The position numbers and the translations under genes are program-made. 55,943 nt of DNA. Source: a bacterium (GTDB lineage Bacteria; Bacillota; Clostridia; Lachnospirales; Lachnospiraceae). Positions 1 through 9,553 of the stretch are shown piece by piece. The notes beneath the pieces are model-generated. The model did not search any database. It was not told the DNA's origin and saw nothing but the letters and a program-made list of their open reading frames with translations. The stretch lies in contig JAMPAG010000009.1 in the NCBI GenBank assembly GCA_023667365.1, forward strand, positions 1 through 55,943. The letters are read 5' to 3'. Each line of letters starts with the position of its first letter. Position 1 is the stretch's first letter.

Positions 1-1
1 G

Positions 2-142
2 CAACTGATTACAGAACAGGAAATTTATAAGGATGACTATCAGAATTTGACAGAGGCTCTGCTTGAGGAGGCGGTCAGTTATGAAACAGCTGTTCAGGCA
101 GTAGAAAAAATAAGAGTAAGCGGAATGTTTGAGAAATGCTGA
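2..142 (+). CDS. 3' end of an unidentified gene (partial)
   Basis: An open frame enters from the left edge and ends at TGA 140-142, giving 46 residues that finish in GMFEKC. The tail is acidic and alpha-helical in character (runs such as LTEALLEEAVSYE) with no recognisable motif. It ends just before the next gene's start codons, so the two are probably cotranscribed and translationally linked. The family cannot be named from this fragment. Confidence 0.55.
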   Translation, partial: QLITEQEIYKDDYQNLTEALLEEAVSYETAVQAVEKIRVSGMFEKC

Positions 143-154
143 GGGATGGTTCCA

Positions 155-643
155 ATGATGAGAATGAGTCTGATGGACGCTGATGATAGGAAAAGACAGA
201 AAAAGGCGGCAGTGCTGGTATGTGTTTTTTTTGCTATTTTGAATACAACCGCCTGCGGACAAGGAAAAAAGGATGAAGATGTCCCTATAGAGGAATCTGC
301 CGCAAGTCAGCAGGAAAATGATGCGCAGGCAGAAGGGGATTCGGAAATGACGGATGACATATCGGGAACGTATGGATGTCCCGATGAGGACAGTACGATT
401 TCTATCAGCGCGGATGCGGATGGTTTCTATCACGCGGAGGTTTTGCTTTTTAGGCTGACGGCGATTGATGATTTTATGGGAAAGTATGAAAATGGGATTC
501 TTGCCATGACGGGGACAGATGCTGCCGGAGATCCCATTGCAGTAGAAATTACATTTTCCGACAGGCAGGCGACGCTCACCTTTACGGACAGCACATGGGA
601 ATATCTCGAAAACGGAACACAATATGTATTCTATAAAGAATAA
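155..643 (+). CDS. Small putative lipoprotein, function unknown
   Basis: About 162 residues. Clustered ATG codons lie at 146, 155, 158 and 164; 155 is chosen because AGGG at 142-145 is then about 9 bases upstream. The N-terminus has a basic stretch (DDRKRQKK), a hydrophobic segment (AVLVCVFFAIL) and a Cys in TTACG, an imperfect lipobox. An acidic, Gln/Glu-rich linker follows, then a compact C-terminal domain of about 90 residues beginning near SGTYGCPD. That domain has alternating beta-strand character, as in small extracytoplasmic 'structure-then-value' domains. It is read with the preceding gene fragment and followed by a strong terminator. No function is assigned. Confidence 0.7.
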   Translation: MMRMSLMDADDRKRQKKAAVLVCVFFAILNTTACGQGKKDEDVPIEESAASQQENDAQAEGDSEMTDDISGTYGCPDEDSTISISADADGFYHAEVLLFRLTAIDDFMGKYENGILAMTGTDAAGDPIAVEITFSDRQATLTFTDSTWEYLENGTQYVFYKE

Positions 644-690
644 GAGAATGTTTGGCTTGCCGGGGCGGAAAGACATTCTGACAGACGAAA

Positions 691-721
691 AAAAGAGGCT
701 GTTTTTTGCAGCCTCTTTTTT
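691..721 (+). terminator. Rho-independent terminator after the lipoprotein gene
   Basis: Arms AGAGGCTG (694-701) and CAGCCTCT (709-716) enclose a T-rich loop and are followed by TTTTT. A-runs upstream make it usable from the other strand as well. Confidence 0.85.
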
Positions 722-745
722 GGAGGATAAAATTTAGTAATTTGC

Positions 746-799
746 GAAGAATCGCAAGCGATTCTTCGAAAGACTTTCGCGTAAGCGGAAGTCTTTTTT
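746..799 (+). repeat. Double-hairpin terminator repeat, copy 1
   Basis: Hairpin 1 is GAAGAATCGC (746-755) with GCGATTCTTC (758-767). A short GAA linker leads into hairpin 2, AGACTTTCGC (771-780) with GCGGAAGTCT (785-794), and then a T-run. The same two-hairpin layout recurs at 800, 875, 37659, 41859 and 46615. Confidence 0.85.
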
Positions 800-946
800 A
801 CTTATAGGAAATTTCATAACCCGTGAAGAATTGCGTCAGCAATTCTTCGAAAGCGCGCGAAGCGCGATTTTTTAACTTATAGAAAATTTCATAACCCGTG
901 AAGAATTGCGTCAGCAATTCTTCAAAAGCGCGCGAAGCGCGATTTT

Positions 947-949
<3 letters not shown>
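800..949 (+). repeat. Two tandem 75-bp double-hairpin repeats, copies 2 and 3
   Basis: Units 800-874 and 875-949 are almost identical. Each holds the leader ATAGGAAATTTCATAACC (or ATAGAAAATTTC), hairpin GAAGAATTGC/GCAATTCTTC with loop GTCA, a linker, hairpin CGCGC-GAA-GCGCG and a T-run. The last T-run provides the stop codon (TAA on the minus strand, 947-949) of the galactanase gene that reads toward it. Confidence 0.9.
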
Positions 950-3109
<2,160 letters not shown>

Positions 3110-3301
3110 CTATGGTTATGCCTGCGGGCAGAGCGCCAGAATCCAAGGTGCGGAATCCTGTGCGTGCCGCGGGCGGATAAACAAGAGCGGTAAATGCTTT
3201 GGATGACCGCCGGGTGACGATCACGATTGTGTCAAAGTCGATCAAGCAGGACGGCGTATGGTTTCGCCTTCGGTCATTGCGGTGGGGATGCAGGCGCTCA
3301 C

Positions 3302-5653
3302 TCAGCAGGGACCTTCCTCAAGAATGATGACATCCCAGGGTGCAAGCGTAAGCGCCTCGCCGTCCGTGACGGAACCGCTGGGAGCGTTGGTATTGCCGCC
3401 CGTGGCTGTGTTGCCGGAGGCAGAGGCATTGTCAGTAGCAGAGCTTTTTGCAACAGCCGGGCTTGTATTGCCGTCCGTGCCGATACCGCCCGGAAGCAAC
3501 ATCTGTGCGTCTGCGCCGCGGTGGGTGTAGACAATCGGCGCGTCCGAATAATTCAGCAGGTAGATGATGCGGTTTCCGTCGTCATTTTTTCCGCATTTGC
3601 GGATCAGCGGGAAATGCGGACCGTCCGTATCGAAGCCGCGCGCGCTCATGAGGGAGGCGAGCAGTTTTTCCAGCACGTCCGCGTCAAAATAGCAGCCGAT
3701 ATAGACGGCGGTGCCTTTACCGAACTGATTTCTTGTGACGGCGGCGCATTCGCCCCAATGCGCCGTTTCATACGAAGCGAGCGTTTCCGCGCCCGCAGGC
3801 TCTAAGAGCTCCATCCATTCCCGGACGGGGATGGGAGAGCCATATGCGGCACGCTCTGCCTTGGAATCCGGAGCGATTTCCATGTCGGACTGAGACGTCT
3901 CTGTTCGGAACGCCGCCGGAATCCTATCTGCCGGAGTCGCCTCTGCCAGGGACGCCGTCACCGGAATCGCCTCTGTCCGTAGTGCCGCCGGAATTGTATC
4001 TGCCGGAACCGCCTCTGTTCGGGACGCCGCCGGAATCCTGTCTGCCGAAACCGCCGTCGTCCGAAGCGCGCCCGCCCGGAACGTTACCGTCTCCTTTGTC
4101 GGAATCGTAAAGCGGTCATAGGTCATGCCGAATACATCGGTCATGCCGTGCGGCTGATCGTCATGAAAGACTTTCAAGTATTCGTCGCTAAAAAAGGACT
4201 TAAAACTGGCGATCAGCTGACCGCCCTGCTTGGTAAAACGGCGCAGTGCAGAAAGTGTTTCTTCTTTTACAGAATACAATGCGGGAACAAAGATCGTGTC
4301 GTACGAATCCGCACAGCCCGGCTGTGTCAGATCGCGCTCATAGATCACATCCGCCTCAATATTCAGGCGGTAGAGCGCGTCAAAGAGCCAGCGAAAAACT
4401 TCATTATATTGCAGGGTGCCGCTGATCGGAAATTCCTGCAAGCCGATGAGCGCCTCCTGACTTAGGAGAAATGCGGCGCGGTTTTCTTTTTTTAAGTTTT
4501 TCAGCTTGCCGCCGATCGCGGAAAGTTCCCGTCCGATCGCGCATGCCTCGTCATAGACGGCGCCGCGTTTTAAGTTGTGGCTGAGCACGCCCTTCCAGTA
4601 AGTCTCGATCGCGTTGTGAATGGAGTGCCAGTGCCAGTACATGACGGAGTTTGCGCCGCAGGCGAGATGGCTGTATGCCTGGAGCCTTAACTGTCCCCGA
4701 TAGGGAAGCCAGCCCGGATTTCCCTGCGCCTCCGTTTCCAGTACGAGATAGTTGTCTTTTTTCAGACTGCGTCCGATGGCGCCGCCCATATGGATTGCCG
4801 CGCCGTCCAGTTCTGCGGCGCTTTTGTGATAAATGTCAACGCCCGCGACGGTGAGCGCCTGCGCGGCGGACACCTGATCTATATCGGGTTGTAAGCCGTA
4901 GGAACAGCCGCGCCAGTCAAAATCAAAATTCTGCGTGACAAACTGGTCGGGGCGGCGGTATTCCTCCACAATCGCGGCCTGCCATTTCAGGAAATCGGCG
5001 GCGAGCCTGCGTTGGAACTTCCGAAATTCCGCGTCAAAACTGCCGTTGATGGTGCCGGTCACATTCGGAAGATCTTCCCATGCGCTGATACGGTTGCTCC
5101 AATAATTGAAACCGAAGTGATCGTTTAGGGCGCTAAGATCGCCGTGAAATTGTTCTTTCAGATAAGAAGCAAACATCGCCTGCACGCGGGGACCGCGCGT
5201 ATCGTAGGACTTCGTCTCGTTATCGAGCTGGAAACCGATGATGTGCGCCGCGTCTTTCACATGTTCGAGCATACGCCGGATGATACGCTCGGCGTGGCGC
5301 AGATAATCGGGGCTTGTGATGTCCATGTTCTGCCGCCTGCCGTAGATTTCCTGCCCGTCCCGCGTCACGGCGAGAATATCGGGATAGCGCGCCGCCATCC
5401 ATGCAGGGATCGCGTAGGTCGGCGTGCCGAGGATGACGCTTATGCCCTCCGCGGCGGAAGCCTCCAGCATACGGTCAAGATGCGTGAAATCAAAGACGCC
5501 GTCGTGCGGTTCCATGGTCGCCCACGTCGATTCCGCGATGCGGATGACATTCATGCCCGCTTCGCGCAGCATGCGCATGTCTTCGCGGATGCGTTCGCAG
5601 GGCATATATTCGTCATAATAGGCGGCGCCGTAATAGATCCGGTCTGTTTTCAT
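3302..5653 (-). CDS. GH42 beta-galactosidase with an internal repeat insertion
   Basis: 783 residues, cytoplasmic (no signal peptide). It should release galactose from galacto-oligosaccharides made by the GH53 enzymes. The N-terminal TIM barrel opens YYGAAYYDEYMP. The acid/base is Glu in FQLDNETKS (about 144) and the nucleophile is the Glu region of LVLETEAQGNPGW (about 305). A trimerisation-like domain follows from about 390. Residues about 524-604 are a low-complexity Ala/Pro/Thr/Arg segment repeating ADRIPAA and RTEAVPAD-like units. A second Ser/Thr/Asn/Gly-rich stretch lies near 740-770. Both are unusual for GH42 and look like inserted loops. The start has AAAGGA upstream. A TATAAT -10 (5783-5788, minus strand) and the operator motif 5764-5780 precede it, facing the divergent regulator gene. 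Confidence 0.93.
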   Translation of the reverse strand: MKTDRIYYGAAYYDEYMPCERIREDMRMLREAGMNVIRIAESTWATMEPHDGVFDFTHLDRMLEASAAEGISVILGTPTYAIPAWMAARYPDILAVTRDGQEIYGRRQNMDITSPDYLRHAERIIRRMLEHVKDAAHIIGFQLDNETKSYDTRGPRVQAMFASYLKEQFHGDLSALNDHFGFNYWSNRISAWEDLPNVTGTINGSFDAEFRKFQRRLAADFLKWQAAIVEEYRRPDQFVTQNFDFDWRGCSYGLQPDIDQVSAAQALTVAGVDIYHKSAAELDGAAIHMGGAIGRSLKKDNYLVLETEAQGNPGWLPYRGQLRLQAYSHLACGANSVMYWHWHSIHNAIETYWKGVLSHNLKRGAVYDEACAIGRELSAIGGKLKNLKKENRAAFLLSQEALIGLQEFPISGTLQYNEVFRWLFDALYRLNIEADVIYERDLTQPGCADSYDTIFVPALYSVKEETLSALRRFTKQGGQLIASFKSFFSDEYLKVFHDDQPHGMTDVFGMTYDRFTIPTKETVTFRAGALRTTAVSADRIPAASRTEAVPADTIPAALRTEAIPVTASLAEATPADRIPAAFRTETSQSDMEIAPDSKAERAAYGSPIPVREWMELLEPAGAETLASYETAHWGECAAVTRNQFGKGTAVYIGCYFDADVLEKLLASLMSARGFDTDGPHFPLIRKCGKNDDGNRIIYLLNYSDAPIVYTHRGADAQMLLPGGIGTDGNTSPAVAKSSATDNASASGNTATGGNTNAPSGSVTDGEALTLAPWDVIILEEGPC
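3849..4085 (-). repeat. Degenerate short repeats inside the GH42 gene
   Basis: On the plus strand this stretch repeats GCCGCCGGAATCCTRTCTG- and GCCGGAACCGCCTCTG-type blocks in roughly 60-bp periods. In the gene it encodes the Ala/Pro/Thr-rich insertion. Frame is maintained, so it appears to be an in-frame expansion. Confidence 0.7.
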
Positions 5654-5763
5654 AGGGTGTTCCTTTCTTTGGGATTGACGATAAAAAAGAACATTGTTAT
5701 CATAACTATCATAAGGAGCCCCTCTGGGGAAACTCCCTGTGCAAATGGCGTAAATTCAACAGA

Positions 5764-5780
5764 ACAACCGATTGCGCAAT
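5764..5780. promoter_or_regulatory. Putative LacI-family operator O1
   Basis: ACAACCGATTGCGCAAT lies just downstream of the minus-strand TATAAT at 5783-5788, between GH42 and the LacI-type gene. It differs at one base from 9367-9383. It contains the palindrome TTGCGCAA nearly intact. Confidence 0.65.
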
Positions 5781-5782
5781 TC

Positions 5783-5788
5783 ATTATA
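5783..5788 (-). promoter_or_regulatory. -10 element of the GH42-GH53 unit
   Basis: The reverse complement of ATTATA is TATAAT. The -35 region is poor (T-rich, about 17 bases upstream), as expected of a regulated promoter. The operator starts 2 bases downstream. Confidence 0.55.
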
Positions 5789-5852
5789 ACACAGGATAGC
5801 GCAAAAGAAAATATACGGAATAGACAAATCAGAAGCGGTCCGGAGGTACAAA

Positions 5853-6872
5853 ATGACGATGGAAGAGGAGAAGCGGGATTTAAAAAAGATGACGATCGCC
5901 GATGTGGCGGAGGCGCTGGGCGTTTCCAAGACGACGGTTTCCCGCGTGATTTCGGGGAAGGGGCGCATCGGGAACGATACGAAAGAGCGGGTGCTGCGCT
6001 ATATCGAGGAGCACGATTACAAACCGAATGTGATTGCAAAAGGACTTGCGCAGAATAAAACCTATAACATCGGTCTGATGATGCCGGGAAGCAACAATTT
6101 TGCAGATTCGTCTTTTTTTCAAAAATGCATGATCGGCATCAGTGAGACGGCGGCAGCGGCGGATTATGACATGGTCGTGTCGATGATCCGTGAAAACGAT
6201 CTGTCGCAGTTGGAACGGCTGGTGTTAAATAATAAGGTGGACGGGATCATTTTAAGCCGGACGTTGGTGGAGGACGCGCCGGCCGCGTACTTAAAACAGC
6301 ATCATATGCCGTTTGTGGCGATCGGAACGTCGCCGGATCCCGACATGATTCAGATCGACCACGACCACCGGGAGGCATGCCGGGAGCTGACGAGCATTCT
6401 GCTGATGAAAGGGCTGCGCAGGGTCGCGCTGATCGGCGGCGGCAGAGGGATCGTCATTACCAATACCCGTATGCAGGGCTATCTGGACGCGTTTGAGGCG
6501 CAGGAGCTGCCCGTGGATTCTTCGCTGATCTGTCTGGATGCGGATAACGAGCCGATGCTCGAACGGATGGTGAGTGAATTTGTCAAAAAAGGAGTGGAAT
6601 GCATTTTGTGTATGGATGATGCCATCTGCTGTCAGGTACTCAACGCGCTGAAGAAGAAACGCCTCAATGTGCCGGAGGATCTGCGCGTGGCGTCCTTTTA
6701 CAACAGTCCGCTTTTGGACAACAATCTGCCAGCCATTACCTCGCTTCAATTTGACGCTGCGGCGCTCGGCGCGGTGACGTGCCGGATCCTGCTCGATCAT
6801 CTTGAGGGAAAAGCGGTCGCGAAAAGGACGCTGCTTGGGTATGAAGTGGTGTTGAAGGAATCGACGAAGTAA
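5853..6872 (+). CDS. LacI-family transcriptional regulator of galactan utilisation
   Basis: 339 residues. The N-terminal HTH reads MTIADVAEALGVSKTTVSRVISG with the hinge region NVIAKGLAQ, followed by a periplasmic-binding-like sensor domain (YNIGLMMPGSNNF onward). CCGGAGG sits 6 bases before ATG 5853; a second ATG at 5859 is possible. The gene diverges from GH42. The operator-like motif in the shared intergenic region is repeated in front of the second galactan operon at 9.37 kb, so this protein probably controls both and itself. The effector is unknown; galactose or a galacto-oligosaccharide is the natural guess. Two key features of a functional LacI protein, the HTH and hinge, are intact. 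Confidence 0.92.
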   Translation: MTMEEEKRDLKKMTIADVAEALGVSKTTVSRVISGKGRIGNDTKERVLRYIEEHDYKPNVIAKGLAQNKTYNIGLMMPGSNNFADSSFFQKCMIGISETAAAADYDMVVSMIRENDLSQLERLVLNNKVDGIILSRTLVEDAPAAYLKQHHMPFVAIGTSPDPDMIQIDHDHREACRELTSILLMKGLRRVALIGGGRGIVITNTRMQGYLDAFEAQELPVDSSLICLDADNEPMLERMVSEFVKKGVECILCMDDAICCQVLNALKKKRLNVPEDLRVASFYNSPLLDNNLPAITSLQFDAAALGAVTCRILLDHLEGKAVAKRTLLGYEVVLKESTK

Positions 6873-6894
6873 AAAAGCCGGAGGGGCGGTGTGA

Positions 6895-7152
6895 ATGCTC
6901 AAAACAGTAACAAGCATAAGCCGAACAGCAAAAAATGAGCCCTATGATATTTTTGTAAAAGAAGAATATCGTAAAAAGGGATACGCTAAAGCGATGCTCG
7001 CCAAGGCGATAGAGCTGAACAAGCCGAAAAGGATGATCATGTTGGTCGATGCAGACAACGCCGCCGCGATCGCGCTGTCCCGGTCGCTGGGATTTGTGCA
7101 GGCAGCAGGCGGAAACAGCAGGACTGCGCATTTGAAGCTGAAATTGTCATAA
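6895..7152 (+). pseudogene. C-terminal fragment of a GNAT acetyltransferase
   Basis: 85 residues. It holds only the acetyl-CoA half of a GNAT fold: DIFVKEEYRKKGYAKAML (the R-x-x-G-x-A loop) and NAAAIALSRSLGFVQ. The N-terminal beta-strands 1-3 are missing; typical members are 140-180 residues. GGAGG at 6880 could still drive translation. It is wedged between the LacI and TetR genes, probably a deletion remnant. Confidence 0.65.
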
Positions 7153-7230
7153 GAAAGCGGGAGAGCCTGTCAGTGGCGCAGATTGTGTGCCCGCCAGCCG
7201 GATCAGTGGAAAGATCAAAGGAGGATCAGT

Positions 7231-7824
7231 ATGCCGAAGGCAAGGATCACGAAGGAAATGGTAATAGACGCAGCGTTCGAGGTCGCGAGAGCCGAAGGGG
7301 TGGAAAACGTCAATGCAAGGACGGTTTCGCAGAAAATCGGCTGTTCTACGCAGCCTGTCATGTATCACTTTGACACGATTGAGAAAATGAAAAGGGCGGC
7401 ATATGAAAAGGCGGACCGGTTTCACACAGAATATCTGCTGAATATCCGGCAGGGAGAGAATGTGCTGCTCGGCATCGGGCTGAATTATATCCGGTTTGCC
7501 GTTTCGGAGCCGCATTTATTCCGTTTCCTGTTTCAATCGGGGTTTACCGTCGAGAGCAGCGTGCTGCAGATGATCGACTCCGGGGAACTGAGACCGGTTC
7601 TTTCTGCGATGCAGGAAGCGATGGGATTAAATATGGAGCAGACGAAGGAGGTCTTTTTGACGCTTGCTCTGTTTGTTCACGGATACGCGAGTATCCTTGC
7701 GAATAACGCATTGGAATATGAGGAAGCTGCCGCGGCGCTCCATTTGGAGCGCGCGTACCGCGGGGCGATTTTGGCGCTGCGGGAGGAGCACCCCCTTGGG
7801 GCAGAAAACGAATATTCGTCGTAA
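7231..7824 (+). CDS. TetR/AcrR-family transcriptional regulator
   Basis: 197 residues from ATG 7231, which follows AAAGGAGG at the proper distance; upstream in-frame codons are not supported. N-terminal HTH: ITKEMVIDAAFEVARAEG, ARTVSQKIGCSTQPVMYHF. The remaining about 140 residues are helical and ligand-binding-like. The C-terminus ends NEYSS, and its last codons form the first unit of a short duplication running past the stop. It is followed by a promoter for the ATPase gene, which could be its target; no operator is evident beyond the repeats. Confidence 0.88.
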   Translation: MPKARITKEMVIDAAFEVARAEGVENVNARTVSQKIGCSTQPVMYHFDTIEKMKRAAYEKADRFHTEYLLNIRQGENVLLGIGLNYIRFAVSEPHLFRFLFQSGFTVESSVLQMIDSGELRPVLSAMQEAMGLNMEQTKEVFLTLALFVHGYASILANNALEYEEAAAALHLERAYRGAILALREEHPLGAENEYSS

Positions 7825-7870
7825 AAAATGTTGATACGAACAAATATTCGCTGTAAAAAATGTTAAATCA
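7807..7870 (+). repeat. Short direct repeat across the tetR stop codon
   Basis: AATATTCGTCGTAAAAAATGTT (7811 on, including the TAA stop) recurs as AATATTCGCTGTAAAAAATGTT from about 7843, roughly 31 bases apart. A weaker third trace, AATTTCGTTGTA, lies at about 7878. It could be an operator array or a tandem duplication. Confidence 0.7.
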
Positions 7871-7883
7871 ACACAAAATTTCG

Positions 7884-7912
7884 TTGTATATTTTGAAAAA
7901 CAAGGGTATACT
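7884..7912 (+). promoter_or_regulatory. Promoter of the AAA/DUF4143 gene
   Basis: TTGTAT (7884-7889), 17-base spacer, TATACT (7907-7912), about 45 bases before the gene. Confidence 0.6.
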
Positions 7913-7957
7913 ATAGTTGCATCGTTGTTTTAACCGTTTGGGGGAGGAGGTGTAGGA

Positions 7958-9265
7958 ATGTATCGGACGGCAATGGAAAAACTATATCAATGGAAAGAAA
8001 GTAAACGCCGGAAACCGCTGATCATTGAAGGAGCAAGGCAGGTTGGAAAGACATGGCTGATGAAAGAATTCGGAAGGGAAGCGTATGCCGATACGGTCTA
8101 TATCAATTTTGATGCGAATCCCGGAATGGCAGAGTTTTTTGCACCTGATCTCCATATTGACCGTCTGGTGACGGGGATGGAATTGTATATCGGCAGAAAA
8201 ATCGACCCGAAGCATACGCTTCTTATTTTTGATGAGGTACAGGAAGTGCCGAGAGCGCTTTCTTCGTTGAAATATTTTTGTGAAAATGCGCCGCAGTATC
8301 ATATTATCTGCGCCGGTTCTCTGTTAGGGATCGCTTTGCATGAAGGCACATCCTTTCCGGTGGGAAAAGTGGAATTTCTCAGTCTTTATCCGTTGTCTTT
8401 CAAAGAATTTCTGATGGCAACCGCGGGCAGCCGTTTCGCACAGCTGCTTGACAGCCGGGATTACGGGATGATCGCCGCGTTTAAGCAAACCTATATTGAC
8501 GCGCTGAAACAATATTATTTTGTCGGCGGAATGCCGGAGGCGGTGCAGAGCTTTGCGGAGGAAAAAGATTTTCAGGAAGTCCGGGAGATCCAAAAACGGA
8601 TACTGGCGGCATATGAACAGGATTTTTCCAAACATGCACCGAATGAAATCGTTCCCAAAATCCGTATGCTGTGGAATAGTATTCCGTCACAGCTTGCCAA
8701 AGAAAATAAGAAGTTTATTTACGGTCTCGTGCGCGAAGGCGCACGGGCAAAGGAATACGAAACGGCACTGATGTGGCTTTGCGACTGTGGACTGGTTCAT
8801 AGGATCGGTCGTGTAAATGCATCAGGAATCCCGATGAAAGCCTATGAAGATTTGAAGGCGTTTAAGCTGTTTCTCGTTGACGTGGGACTTCTTGGCTGTA
8901 TGGCAGGTCTGCACAGGCGGACGTTGCTTGACGGCAATGCGTTGTTTGTCGAATTCAAAGGCGCGCTGACGGAACAATATGTATGTCAACAGCTCCGGAC
9001 GATGGAGGATGTCGGCGTCTATTATTATACGAATGATCGCGCATCCTGTGAAGTGGACTTTGTTATTGAGGTGAATGAACAGATCATTCCGCTGGAAGTG
9101 AAGGCGGAGGTTAATCTCAAGGCAAAAAGCCTCAAAACCTACAGGGAAAGATTTCATCCCGAAATCTCTGTCCGCGCATCTATGGCGGACTATCGGGAGG
9201 AGGACTGGCTTATCAATCTACCGCTGTATGCGATAGAGGAAATCCGCAAGCTGCAAACTTCATAA
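7958..9265 (+). CDS. AAA-type ATPase with C-terminal DUF4143 domain
   Basis: 435 residues. Walker A is GARQVGKT (about residues 27-34), Walker B LLIFDEVQE, and sensor-like CAGSLLGIAL follows. The C-terminal DUF4143 region contains VDFVIE and LEVKAE, a PD-(D/E)xK nuclease-like core typical of this family. Such proteins are widespread single genes in anaerobes and often sit in accessory islands. Their role is not established. GGAGG precedes ATG 7958 and the gene has its own promoter. It is unrelated to the galactan genes on both sides and so interrupts that locus, probably an insertion. Confidence 0.9.
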   Translation: MYRTAMEKLYQWKESKRRKPLIIEGARQVGKTWLMKEFGREAYADTVYINFDANPGMAEFFAPDLHIDRLVTGMELYIGRKIDPKHTLLIFDEVQEVPRALSSLKYFCENAPQYHIICAGSLLGIALHEGTSFPVGKVEFLSLYPLSFKEFLMATAGSRFAQLLDSRDYGMIAAFKQTYIDALKQYYFVGGMPEAVQSFAEEKDFQEVREIQKRILAAYEQDFSKHAPNEIVPKIRMLWNSIPSQLAKENKKFIYGLVREGARAKEYETALMWLCDCGLVHRIGRVNASGIPMKAYEDLKAFKLFLVDVGLLGCMAGLHRRTLLDGNALFVEFKGALTEQYVCQQLRTMEDVGVYYYTNDRASCEVDFVIEVNEQIIPLEVKAEVNLKAKSLKTYRERFHPEISVRASMADYREEDWLINLPLYAIEEIRKLQTS

Positions 9266-9327
9266 ATTTAGGAAATATACACAAAGAAATCCCCGTAAAA
9301 TCAGTGAAAAAGCCGGAACGATAACAA

Positions 9328-9356
9328 TTGACAAGAAATCCCTGTTTTGGTAGACT
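9328..9356 (+). promoter_or_regulatory. Promoter of the second galactan operon
   Basis: TTGACA (9328-9333), 17-base spacer, TAGACT (9351-9356). The LacI-type operator begins 10 bases after the -10, covering the expected start of transcription. A G-rich leader of about 190 nt, including an eight-G run, precedes the first gene. Confidence 0.8.
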
Positions 9357-9366
9357 ATGGGAAAGG

Positions 9367-9383
9367 ACAACCGGTTGCGCAAT
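9367..9383. promoter_or_regulatory. Putative LacI-family operator O2
   Basis: ACAACCGGTTGCGCAAT matches O1 (5764-5780) at 16 of 17 positions and includes the palindromes CAACCGGTTG and TTGCGCAA. It lies at the +1 region of the promoter, where a bound repressor would block initiation. Confidence 0.7.
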
Positions 9384-9553
9384 AAGGGGGGGGGCGGAGA
9401 CGGGCTGCGGGGAGGACGGAGACGGATGGGTTCGGACAAGTCCCGCAGAACGGAAAAAAGAGGAGAAAAACCGCCGCACCCGATTGCAGCCGCAAGGACA
9501 GGGAATACTGGTGGATAGTACACTGGGATAAGTCATATCATAAGGAGGCAGAC

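Noticed and set aside
7958..9265. Insertion sequence carrying the DUF4143 gene
   Set aside because: No terminal inverted repeats, target duplication or transposase could be seen on either side.
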